A stretch of 64,000 nt of DNA from Opitutaceae bacterium (GTDB lineage Bacteria; Verrucomicrobiota; Verrucomicrobiia; Opitutales; Opitutaceae): the NCBI GenBank assembly GCA_016711225.1, contig JADJTK010000009.1, positions 124,001 to 188,000 of the forward strand, written 5' to 3'. Shown here piece after piece: positions 53,292 through 61,440 of the stretch (position 1 is its first letter; each line of letters begins with the position of its first letter). Position numbers and translations under genes: made by a program. The notes beneath the pieces were generated by a model, which had not been told where the DNA came from, searched no databases, and was given only the letters and a program-made list of their open reading frames with translations.

Positions 53292-54097
53292 GTCCCCCAT
53301 TCCCGCCCCCGCGGCTTCGCCGACTTCTGCGGACGGCAACGACCCGGGCGGCATGACCCGCCGCACGGCGCTGAAGCTGGCCGGCGCCACGCTCGGCGCA
53401 GCCGCCTTCGCCAAGGCCATCGCGCCGATCGCCGATTGGGCCGCCGATGTGTCGGTGGACGAGTTTTTGCAGAAGCACTATCGGGAGCTTTCCCCCGAGG
53501 CCATGGCCAAGGTCATCGCGCGGCTCGAGGCCGACGCCCTGGAGGAGCACGGGGTGGAAGTGCACATCGCCGACCCGAAACCCCAGCCGGGCGTGAAATT
53601 TGGGTAGTACGATCACGCCGTCCCCGCGCCCGGCAAGTTCTACCTGCCGGTGCAATGCCAGCAGTGCGAGAACCCGCCGTGCACGGACGTGTGCCCCGTC
53701 GAGGCCACGTGGAAGGAAGCCGACGGCATCGTCGTCGTCGACTACAACTGGTGCATCGGCTGCCGCTACTGCGAGGCGGCCTGCCCGTACCACGCCCGCC
53801 GTTTCAACTGGACCAAGCCCCGAGATCCCCGCCAAGGAGATCAACCCGGACCAGGCCTACCTTTGCAACCGCATCCGGCCGCAGGGCGTGATGGAGAAGT
53901 GCACCTTCTGCCTGCACCGCACGCGCGAAGGAAAGATGCCCGCCTGCCTGGAAGCCTGCCCGACCGGAGCGCGCGTGTTTGGAAACATTCTCGATCCCGA
54001 CTCCGAGATTCGCTGGGTGCTCGCGAACAAGCGGGTGTTCGTCCTCAAGGAAGAGCTTGGGACCCAGCCCCACTTTTTCTACTTCTTCGACAAGTAA
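53284..54097 (+). pseudogene. nrfC: NrfC-like Tat-exported iron-sulfur protein gene, disrupted
   Basis: The start is intact: a Tat-type signal (MTRRTALKLAGATLGAAAF) and about 80 further residues to VKFG. There an in-frame TAG (53605-53607) interrupts, and the segment carrying the first cluster's cysteines is missing compared with the family. Reading resumes in the same frame at YDHAVPAPGKFYLPVQCQQC, with CxxCxxxxCxxxCP sites, to NWTKP. An extra C in CCCC (53818-53821) shifts the frame, after which EIPAKEINPDQAYL runs to the stop, with CTFCLHR and CLEACP. So it has at least two lesions. Confidence 0.8.
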
Positions 54098-54110
54098 CCT
54101 TCGCCTGCCG

Positions 54111-55373
54111 ATGTCCTCTCCTGGCACCAGTTCCCCCTGCAAGCTCGCCGCCGATCCCCGGCGCGGGCTGGCCAACTACCTGCGCTTCCTTTGGCGCGGG
54201 CATCGCGCCACCGACGGCAATGGCTGGTTCTACGCGTGGATGACGCTGCTCACCGCCGTGGGCCTCGTCGGCCTCAACGCCTGGGCCGTACAGATCCGCG
54301 ACGGCATGGTGGTCACTGCGATGAGCGACCACGTATCCTGGGGCCTCTACATCGCGAACTTTACGTTCATGGTGGGGCTCGCCGCCGGCGGGGTGATGAT
54401 GGTCATCCCCGCGTACCTCTACCACGACGAGGAGATGCACGATGTGGTGATTGTGGGCGAGATGTTGGCGATCGCCGCCATCGTGATGTGCATCGGGTTC
54501 GTGGTCGTGGACCTCGGGCGGCCCGACCGCGCCTGGCACATGATCCCGGGGGTGGGCGTGTTCAACTGGCCGCTCTCGATGCTCACGTGGGACGTGATCG
54601 TGCTGAACGGCTACCTGCTGCTCAACCTGCACATCTGCGGCTACCTCCTCTACATGCGGTTCCTCGGACGCCGGCCCAACCCGCGCTGGTACGTTCCATT
54701 CGTCTTCGTCTCCATCGTGTGGGCGATCTCGATCCACACCGTCACTGCGTTTCTCTATTGCGGGCTCGGCGGGCGCCCGTTCTGGAACACCGCGCTGCTC
54801 GCGCCGCGCTTTCTCGCCTCGGCTTTCGTGTCGGGACCGGCGTTCATCATCATCGGACTGCAGATCCTGCGCCGCGTCGCCGGGGTGCGGATGAGCGACA
54901 AACCGCTCTCGATCCTCACGAACATCATGCGGGTGACGATCCTCATCAACCTGCTGATGGTCGTCTCCGAGGTGTTCACCGAGTTCTACAGCGGCACCAG
55001 CCACACGGCGGCCGCACGCTACCTCTACTTCGGGCTCCACGGCGCGCACGGACTCGTCCCCTGGATCTGGATGTCGGTCGTGTTCAACGTCGTCGCCGCG
55101 GTGCTCATCCTGCGGCCCGGGGTGGTGGCCCACAAACGTCAGCTCACGCTGGTGTGCGTGCTGGCCTTCGTGGCCGTGTGGATCGAGAAGGGCATGGGCC
55201 TGATCATCCCCGGCTTCATCCCCTCGACGATGCACGAGCTCGTCGAGTACTCGCCTAGTCTGATCGAGTGGCAGATCATGGCCGGCATCTGGGCGCTCGG
55301 GTTGCTGGTCTATACCATCGCGCTGAAGGTCGGTCTGCCGGTATTGACGGCGCCCCGCAGCGCGAAACACTGA
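54111..55373 (+). CDS. nrfD: NrfD/PsrC-family quinol-binding membrane subunit
   Basis: A 420-residue integral membrane protein with about ten helices that exchanges electrons between quinol and the adjoining iron-sulfur protein. The early helix pair SWGLYIANFTFMVGLAAGG, LGRPDRAWHM and the later segments around EFYSGTSHTAAARYLYFGLHG fit the NrfD/HybB superfamily. The start at 54111 is chosen because the upstream open frame overlaps the nrfC gene out of frame. It is intact although its NrfC partner is broken. Symbol is by family resemblance. Confidence 0.88.
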   Translation: MSSPGTSSPCKLAADPRRGLANYLRFLWRGHRATDGNGWFYAWMTLLTAVGLVGLNAWAVQIRDGMVVTAMSDHVSWGLYIANFTFMVGLAAGGVMMVIPAYLYHDEEMHDVVIVGEMLAIAAIVMCIGFVVVDLGRPDRAWHMIPGVGVFNWPLSMLTWDVIVLNGYLLLNLHICGYLLYMRFLGRRPNPRWYVPFVFVSIVWAISIHTVTAFLYCGLGGRPFWNTALLAPRFLASAFVSGPAFIIIGLQILRRVAGVRMSDKPLSILTNIMRVTILINLLMVVSEVFTEFYSGTSHTAAARYLYFGLHGAHGLVPWIWMSVVFNVVAAVLILRPGVVAHKRQLTLVCVLAFVAVWIEKGMGLIIPGFIPSTMHELVEYSPSLIEWQIMAGIWALGLLVYTIALKVGLPVLTAPRSAKH

Positions 55374-55378
55374 GCACC

Positions 55379-55795
55379 ATGCTTCGCTGCGGCAAAACAG
55401 CCCAGACCGCCATCTCCGCCATGAGTGCGCTCGCCGAGCGTTACGACGCCGGCAAGACCGTGCTCAGCTCGCTCGACATTGCGAAGGACCGCGGGTTGCC
55501 GCAACCGCTCGTCGCCAAGCTGCTCACCACGCTTTCCACCGGCGGACTTGTCGGGGGCACGCGCGGTCCCGGAGGCGGCTACTGGCTGGCGAAGGCGCCA
55601 TCGCGCATCACGCTCGCCGACATCGCGGGACTCTTCGAGAAGGAGAACGACGGCATGATGTGTCCGTTTGGCCCCGACTGGTGCGGCAAGGGCGAGCCCT
55701 GTCCTTTGCACGACGATATCGCCGCGATGAACCAGCAGTGGGACGATTTCATGCAGAAGACCACTCTGGCGGTGTTTCGGGCGAAGAAGGGGTGA
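55379..55795 (+). CDS. Rrf2-family transcriptional regulator with three cysteines
   Basis: A 138-residue regulator with an N-terminal winged helix (about 1-70, including GGTRGPGGGYWLAKAPSRITLADI) and the cluster-binding cysteines Cys95, Cys102 and Cys108 (CPFGPDWCGKGEPC). This is the arrangement of IscR/NsrR-type sensors, which bind an iron-sulfur cluster and respond to NO, O2 or iron. It begins 5 nt after nrfD, so it is the last gene of the operon it probably controls through the palindrome at 52564-52587. Confidence 0.9.
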   Translation: MLRCGKTAQTAISAMSALAERYDAGKTVLSSLDIAKDRGLPQPLVAKLLTTLSTGGLVGGTRGPGGGYWLAKAPSRITLADIAGLFEKENDGMMCPFGPDWCGKGEPCPLHDDIAAMNQQWDDFMQKTTLAVFRAKKG

Positions 55796-55915
55796 GGGGC
55801 AGTGCCTGCGTTGCGGGAGGCGGTGCGGTCGGTGCGTCTGGGAGGACTGGCGGCGGTGGTCTTCTGGCTGGCAGATCTGGTCACCTCGCGCGGCCCTAAG
55901 CTGGAGATACGGCCA

Positions 55916-56235
55916 TTACCGGCCGGGAAAGCGCGCCAACCAGTTCAGCGGGTCGGAGCGGGCCGGAACAATGGAGCCGAAGATCAGGGTGTTGCTGTTC
56001 CAGCCGTACAGCACGAAAAAGGGAGAGGCGTCCAGGTTGCGGCGTCTGAATTCTGTCGTGACGGTCGAGCCGGTTTTGAGGAGATGTCCGGCGGCGGCTG
56101 GCCCGGCCTTAATCGCGATGATGGCGTCGTCGATTTCCCAGCGGAAGCGCTGCGCGAGCCCGGCGGAGATTTCGGCATAGCCGGTTCGTGTTTCTTCTGT
56201 TCGGCCAGGAACTCGGGGTGGAAGACCACATTCAT
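55916..56235 (-). pseudogene. RelE/ParE-type toxin gene, frameshifted
   Basis: The ATG at 56235 gives MNVVFHPEFLAEQKKHEP and then leaves the coding frame. The continuation in the neighbouring frame is protein-like to a stop at 55916: YAEISAGLAQRFRWEIDDAI ... RRRNLDASPFFVLYGWNSNT ... DPLNWLARFPGR, a RelE/ParE-like toxin of about 105 residues. A missing G in the run near 56181-56184 accounts for the shift. It overlaps its antitoxin gene by 4 nt. Confidence 0.75.
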
Positions 56236-56435
56236 CCCAGCGCGGCGCGATACTGCTCCTCGGTCAGGCCCGGGACTCGGCCTTCCACCACGTCCTCGAT
56301 GCGGCGAATGCCTTCACTCACGGCATCGTTGAGCGGGAGTGGTGCGACGACGCTTTCGACCAACCGGCGGGCGAGTTCAAGGCGCTCGGCCGCCGGCAGA
56401 TCCAAGGCGGCGTGTGCGAGATCGTGGTCGATCAT
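56232..56435 (-). CDS. Addiction-module antitoxin (Unstab_antitox-like)
   Basis: A 67-residue acidic helical protein: LDLPAAERLELARRLVESV, a variable middle, then EGRVPGLTEEQYRAALG. The pattern of LPxxERxELAxxLxxS followed by a charged C-terminus is typical of the short antitoxins that pair with RelE/ParE toxins. It overlaps the toxin gene by 4 nt (ATGA). It appears intact while its toxin is not. Confidence 0.8.
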   Translation of the reverse strand: MIDHDLAHAALDLPAAERLELARRLVESVVAPLPLNDAVSEGIRRIEDVVEGRVPGLTEEQYRAALG

Positions 56436-56648
56436 GGCGGGGAAAATGGACCGCTGGACTGCCTTTGCAAGCCAGCGGGTATCGCTCGGTCGAGTCCGGT
56501 AGCTTTCTTCTATTCCACAAAGCGCGATCGACGTCCTTGGAGAGCAGACCGACCGCTTGGATTTTGAAGTTGAGGGCGTTCGACCCGCCCACGAATGGGT
56601 GCCGAGCCGGCCGCTTGCCCCGGTCGGTGGCAGGCCTAGCCTCCGGCC

Positions 56649-56858
56649 ATGAGATACTCAGTCACTTTGGTGCAGTCGGACGAGGGATAAGCAGTTTGGT
56701 GCGATGCTCTGCCGGGCTGCTGCTCTCAGGGTGCGACGCGAGAGGTGGCGGTGGCCAATATACGGGAAGCGATGACGGAGTATCTCGCCGCAAGAACGGA
56801 GGCGATTCGCGGTAATAGCAGCGTGATCACTGTGGTGCACGAAGAAGTGTTGATCTGA
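56649..56858 (+). pseudogene. hicB: HicB-like antitoxin gene with a nonsense codon
   Basis: Reading from the ATG gives MRYSVTLVQSDEG, a TAA stop at codon 14 (56688-56690), then AVWCDALPGCCSQGATREVA and ANIREAMTEYLAART to a natural stop at 56856. The pattern GYAVxxxALPGCxSQGATxEEAxxNIxEAxxEYL is the HicB signature, so TAT (Tyr) to TAA is the simplest change. No frameshift is needed. It lies 4 nt before the HicA-like gene. Confidence 0.8.
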
Positions 56859-56862
56859 TCCC

Positions 56863-57075
56863 GTGCCCAAACTCCCCGGCATAGGGCAAAAGGATGCGGT
56901 TCGTGTGCTGGAGAAGTGCGGCTTCGATGGGGGCAGCAGGGCAAGCCTATCACCGTTGTCGAACGGTGCAGCGATAGTCCAGGTGCCGCGTCATACTTCG
57001 ATCAATGCCTCTACCATTGGCTATATCGCTCAGGTCGCGGGACTCACTCCCGAACAGTCTCGTGGGCTGCTGTGA
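56863..57075 (+). pseudogene. hicA: HicA-like toxin gene with a locally scrambled active-site segment
   Basis: A GTG-started 70-codon frame reads MPKLPGIGQKDAVRVLEKCGF, a stretch unlike the family, then SNGAAIVQVPRHTSINASTI and GLTPEQSRGLL, clearly HicA. In the neighbouring frame the middle reads GQQGKPITVV, which fits the missing part. Two compensating single-base indels (between about 56925 and 56960) would therefore scramble about ten residues, including the place of the catalytic histidine. The reading frame is open, but activity is doubtful. Confidence 0.7.
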
Positions 57076-57236
57076 GGCGGACGTGCTGGGGGCCGAATCC
57101 TGAGCCGAGCTGGATCTCGGCGTTCCGAGGGCTGCGCAGGGCTGAGCGAATGCGTCGTCCAGATACAGAGTATAGGTTGAATGGGACGGTTTCCGGCCGA
57201 TGCCTCCTGCGCCGCAAGGAATGCGCGGTGCCGTGC

Positions 57237-59069
57237 CTAGTTCGGCGGAGGTACCGACGGATCGGCGGCGCGGTGGGTGAGGGTGATGCGGCCGGCGGGA
57301 ACGTTGGCGGCTTCTGTGACGGTCCCGTCGGTCCAGTGGACGAGAACCCTGTCGGCTGTATCTGATGTTCCGAGCCCGATGATCAGCTCGGCGGCGTGCT
57401 GGCTAAGGTACGAGACGTCGGCACCCCACCAGCGGAGTTGCCGGCGGCCGGCGGACCAGACTTCGATTCGGGCGCCGAAGCACTTGGCTGGTGGGCCGGC
57501 GAGGCGGAGGGTGAGCGAGCGGTGGCCGAGTCGGTCGGTGTCGTTGCGCAGAAGGAGGAGTTCCCCCTGGTTGATCGCCACGGCGAGATCGGTGTCGCCG
57601 TCGCCATCGTAGTCGGCAGCGGCGAGGCCGCGCGCGTCGTGGGGCTGGGCGGTGACCGCGCCGGCAAGCGGGGCGACATCGCGGAAGCCGCCGTCGTCGG
57701 CGACGAAGAGGAAGAGCGGTTCGGAGCGCAGCAGGCGGGGATCCTCCGGGCGTTCAAGCGTGTTGCCGTTGGCAACTACGAGGTCGCCGCGCCCGTCGAG
57801 ATCGAGGTCGACGAAGGCGCAGCCCCAGCCCACGCGGTCGATCGAGATTTCCCCCAGGCGCAGTGCGCGGGCTCGGTCGCGATACTCGAAGCCTCCGCCG
57901 CGCAGGAGCCGACTCTGGTAGAGTGCGTTTTCCTGGGACACCCAGTTGGTGAAAAAGAGATCCGGCAGGCTGTCGGGGGGCGCGGCGGGGTCGCTGACGT
58001 CGACGATCGCGAGGCCCATTGAGCCGCGCGGATCGGCTGTACCGGTGACGGCGGAGAGATCGAGGAAAGTGACGGGGCTGCCGGGGGAGGTCTCGCCGCC
58101 GAGGTTGCGGTAGAGCCGGTTTGCGGAGACATCGTTGGTCACGTACAAGTCGAGCCAGCCGTCGCCGTCGAGGTCGGCGAAGGCGGCGGCAAAGCTCCGG
58201 CCCTCGGCGTTGGCGACGCCGCTGCGTTCCCCGACCTCGTCGAAGGTCCCGTCCCCGCGATTGCGAAACAACCGGTTGGGCTGCGGATCGTAGGAGTTGG
58301 GGTTGAGGGTGAAGGGCACATCGGAGGAAGATCCGGAAGTACGAAGAAAGTCCGCCTCCCTCCCGGCGGTGTCGTAGGCCACGTAGTTGCAGAGATAGAA
58401 GTCGAGGTGGCCGTCGCGGTCGAAGTCGCCCCAGGCGGTGCCGGTGCCCCAGCCGGGATCGGCCACGCCGGCGGCGGGCGCGACGTCGACAAAGGTGCCG
58501 TCGCCGCGGTTGCGGAAGAGACGGTTCGGGCCGCGGCAGGTGACGTGAAGATCAAGATGCTCGTCGGCGTCGAAGTCGACCCAGGTGGCGCCCATGCCGA
58601 AAGCGCCGGGATCGGCGAGGCCAGCGTGGTCGGTCACGTCCTCGAACGTGCCGTCGCCTTTGTTGCGGAAGAGCCGGTTGCCCGAAGGAGTCCAACCCGG
58701 GGTCGGGACGATACCCGGGTGGTTTACGACGAAGAGGTCGGGGTGGCCGTCGGCATCGAAGTCGCCCCAGGCCAGGCCGGAGCTCGTATCCTCGGGAAGG
58801 GAACGGTGGCGTTGCGGGGGGCCGTGGTGGAAGCGGAGTCCGGCCGCGGCGGCGACTTCGGTGAAGTGGACCGGCGTGTTGAGGGCGCGGGCCTCGGCCT
58901 CGAAGGTGGCGGTGACGTTGACGCGGGCGTCGGCGAGGTCGGTGCGATGGCGGCCGTCGAGGTACCAGACCGCGAGGGAGAGGGCGGCGAGGCCGAGCAG
59001 GAGCGAGGCGCTGGTGAGCCAGAGGCGGCGCACGCGGGCGGAGAGGCGCTTGCGGCTCGGGCGGGTCAT
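57237..59069 (-). CDS. Membrane-anchored FG-GAP/UnbV (CRTAC-like) protein
   Basis: A 610-residue protein with an N-terminal membrane anchor (about 14-36) and a beta-propeller built from FG-GAP/VCBS repeats. The calcium-binding loops recur as DFDADGHPDLFV, DFDADEHLDLHV, DFDRDGHLDFYL, DLDGDGWLDLYV, DLDLDGRGDLVV and DYDGDGDTDLAV. The C-terminal ASPIC/UnbV domain (about 510-600) contains RLAGPPAKCFGARIEVW and HWTDGTVTEAANVPAG. Its start overlaps the multihaem cytochrome gene by 4 nt, so the two are one unit. The function of such proteins is unknown; a cell-surface partner of the cytochrome is plausible. Confidence 0.88.
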   Translation of the reverse strand: MTRPSRKRLSARVRRLWLTSASLLLGLAALSLAVWYLDGRHRTDLADARVNVTATFEAEARALNTPVHFTEVAAAAGLRFHHGPPQRHRSLPEDTSSGLAWGDFDADGHPDLFVVNHPGIVPTPGWTPSGNRLFRNKGDGTFEDVTDHAGLADPGAFGMGATWVDFDADEHLDLHVTCRGPNRLFRNRGDGTFVDVAPAAGVADPGWGTGTAWGDFDRDGHLDFYLCNYVAYDTAGREADFLRTSGSSSDVPFTLNPNSYDPQPNRLFRNRGDGTFDEVGERSGVANAEGRSFAAAFADLDGDGWLDLYVTNDVSANRLYRNLGGETSPGSPVTFLDLSAVTGTADPRGSMGLAIVDVSDPAAPPDSLPDLFFTNWVSQENALYQSRLLRGGGFEYRDRARALRLGEISIDRVGWGCAFVDLDLDGRGDLVVANGNTLERPEDPRLLRSEPLFLFVADDGGFRDVAPLAGAVTAQPHDARGLAAADYDGDGDTDLAVAINQGELLLLRNDTDRLGHRSLTLRLAGPPAKCFGARIEVWSAGRRQLRWWGADVSYLSQHAAELIIGLGTSDTADRVLVHWTDGTVTEAANVPAGRITLTHRAADPSVPPPN

Positions 59070-61234
59070 GGCGCGGCGGCGAGCGAAGCGGCCGGCGCGG
59101 CGGGCTCACCTGGGGCGATCGAGATTTGCGTCGTCGCGGAGCTCTTGGTGATGGTGGGTTGGAATACGCCGGAGTCGGCTTCCATTTGGGGAAGCACGAG
59201 ATTGAGGAACTCCTGGCGGTAGCGGCGGAAGTTGAGGTCGGCGGTGAGCGTGAGCGGTCCCCGGCTTGTCTCGGGAATCAGGAGGCGGTAGGTCTGCTTG
59301 TCAGCGTAGCGGGGGAAGAGCACGCGGTTGCCGGTGCCGCCTGCCTTGCGCCACAACTCGTGGCGACGGATGACTTGGCCGGTTTCGTCGACCGGTGTGC
59401 CCTCGAACACCAGGGTCCCGGCATCGCGCGGGCGACCGGGCTGGTGGACCGCACCGGGTTCATCGAGGATGTCGCGGGTGAGCGGGTCGATGCCGCCCCA
59501 TTCGGCGACGAGCTGCCCCGCCGCATCCTCGACGCGGAGATGCACCCAGGCGCGCAGAAAGTCGAGCGGCCCGGTGACGAAGTTGTGGCCGGCCTTGTGG
59601 TTCTTCACGACCACCTGCAGTTCGATCGTCTGTCCGGGAGCCGCGGAGGCCTGGGCGTGGATCTCGATTGGCGCCACCGGGCCGGCCGGCCACAGGTGCG
59701 CGATCTCGGGCAGCACGGTCTCGCCCTTGATCCACTCCTCGGTGAGGCGGTATTGCTCCTCCCAATGTGGGAGTTTGAGGACGGCGGGCATGAAGAGGTT
59801 GGTGGCGATGGTGCCATGGTGCCGGTGGGCGCGGTCGTCGGCTGCGCGGCGGAGGTCGCCGGCCTCGCCCGCGCCGGGGTCGCGGGAGTTGGGCACGAGG
59901 CGCATGTGGCAGTCGCGGCAACTGAGGGTTTTATCCGGATCGTCGGCGTGGTTCCAGTGGCTCTGGCGCCATTCGTCGAACTGGTTCTGGGCCGGGTTGG
60001 AGCCGAAGCGGTTGAGCGCCTCGGGGATGAATTGCTTGTGGCAGGCGCCGCAGAACTCGGGAGTGCGAAGGATGTTGCGGTCGTAGTCGGCGAGGTGCTG
60101 GCGGGGGTAGGCGCGGATGAGGAAATCGGAGACGCGTTTGGCGACGCCGGTGCCTGCCTCGCCAAGATAGCGGGTGGGCGGCGTGAGCACGTAGTCGGCG
60201 TTGCCGCGCTGATCGACGTGGGAGATCGAGTGGCAGACCACGCAGGAGATCCCCTCCTGCATGCCGGGCGCGGCGAGGCTGAGGTTGTGGATATCCTTGG
60301 CGCCGGCGAAGAGGGAGATCGGGTCATGGCAACCGGCGCAGTAGCGGGTGTCGGCCGGGCCGCGATCGGCGGCGAAGCTCTTCTGCACGGCCTGGAAGGG
60401 CGGGTTCATCGCGGCGAAGCGGTGGGCGCTCGGCTCCCATTCGGCGACGATCTCCTCGTGGCAACCGGCGGTGCCGCAGGAGGCGGAGTGGGCCAGAATC
60501 TCGGGGTTGATCAGGCCGCCGGTGGAGGTGCGGGCGAAAGTCGGCGCGAAGGGGCTGCCGCGGTATTCGTCGAACTTCTGCGCGTACTCGGGGAGCGAAT
60601 AGCCCTCGGGCAACGGGCGGGTGACGGGGGTTGACGGAAAGATGAGGGCGCTCGCCACCAGAGCGACGTAGACACCGGCGAGCGAGAGGCCGATTGCGAG
60701 GCCGTGGCGGCGCAGGCGACACCCAAAACCCGGCAGGGTGCGCAGTTGGGAACGGCGCCGCAGATAGGCGAGAGCAAGATGGACGCCGACGATGGCAGCC
60801 GAGGCCAGTCCGGTCGCGAGGTGGATCTGGTCCCATAGCGGCGAGAGCCGCCGGCCGAAGAAGCAGTCCCACGTGACCACGCCTCCGCTGACGAAGCAGG
60901 CGGCCAGCAGCACGAAGCCGGCGTAGCCAAGGAGCTTGACGACGGAGAGCGGCTGCTCGCGCCAGTCGAGCCAGTGGCGGGCGAGATAGACGAGGCAGGG
61001 CGCAAGCAGCAGCAGGCCTGCGAGGGTATGGAGGAGCAGACTGAGTTGGGACAGCACTGAGAACGGCGCGAGGAGTAGCCACAGGCCGGTGACGCTTTCG
61101 AGCGCGAGACCGGCGAGCACGCTCCAGGAGAGGGCCGCGGTCCAGCCGCGGGCGGCCGTTTGCAGGGTGGAGGCGGCTTGTTCCTCGTTTCCGTGGGCGG
61201 GAGAGTCGGGGGCCGGGGGCACAGGGGTCGTCAT
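59066..61234 (-). CDS. Membrane multihaem cytochrome c with N-terminal cytochrome-b-like helices
   Basis: A 722-residue protein. Five hydrophobic segments lie in the first 220 residues (for example WSVLAGLALESVTGLWLLLAP and LGYAGFVLLAACFVSGG), with several histidines that could bind haem b. A periplasmic domain from about 260 has five c-type haem sites: CGTAGCH (an unusual Cx4CH), CAGCH, CVVCH, CGACH and CRDCH. The remaining 250 residues are beta-rich. It may pass electrons from quinol to the periplasm, perhaps to the UnbV-type partner encoded by the overlapping next gene. No known enzyme is matched. The gap 61235-61440 is empty. Confidence 0.8.
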   Translation of the reverse strand: MTTPVPPAPDSPAHGNEEQAASTLQTAARGWTAALSWSVLAGLALESVTGLWLLLAPFSVLSQLSLLLHTLAGLLLLAPCLVYLARHWLDWREQPLSVVKLLGYAGFVLLAACFVSGGVVTWDCFFGRRLSPLWDQIHLATGLASAAIVGVHLALAYLRRRSQLRTLPGFGCRLRRHGLAIGLSLAGVYVALVASALIFPSTPVTRPLPEGYSLPEYAQKFDEYRGSPFAPTFARTSTGGLINPEILAHSASCGTAGCHEEIVAEWEPSAHRFAAMNPPFQAVQKSFAADRGPADTRYCAGCHDPISLFAGAKDIHNLSLAAPGMQEGISCVVCHSISHVDQRGNADYVLTPPTRYLGEAGTGVAKRVSDFLIRAYPRQHLADYDRNILRTPEFCGACHKQFIPEALNRFGSNPAQNQFDEWRQSHWNHADDPDKTLSCRDCHMRLVPNSRDPGAGEAGDLRRAADDRAHRHHGTIATNLFMPAVLKLPHWEEQYRLTEEWIKGETVLPEIAHLWPAGPVAPIEIHAQASAAPGQTIELQVVVKNHKAGHNFVTGPLDFLRAWVHLRVEDAAGQLVAEWGGIDPLTRDILDEPGAVHQPGRPRDAGTLVFEGTPVDETGQVIRRHELWRKAGGTGNRVLFPRYADKQTYRLLIPETSRGPLTLTADLNFRRYRQEFLNLVLPQMEADSGVFQPTITKSSATTQISIAPGEPAAPAASLAAAP

Positions 61235-61440
61235 CGGGTAGTGCGCGAGAGTATGGGGGCGTGCTCCCGCTGCGGGAGGCCAAAGGGCGCCGGACCTTGA
61301 CCTGCATCATTGAAATCACGGGAAGACGCGCCCGCGGAGTCGCTGGCGGTGCACGGTGCGCACTGCACAGGAGGCTACTCCGGTCGGACCGGCGATATGT
61401 ACGGGCCGAAGGCAGGCCCACTGAGTCCTTCGGCCGCGCC

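Noticed and set aside
53605..53607. TAG in the nrfC-like gene as a recoded (pyrrolysine-type) codon
   Set aside because: The flanking family segment is missing, and a later one-base insertion breaks the frame as well; no recoding signal is seen.
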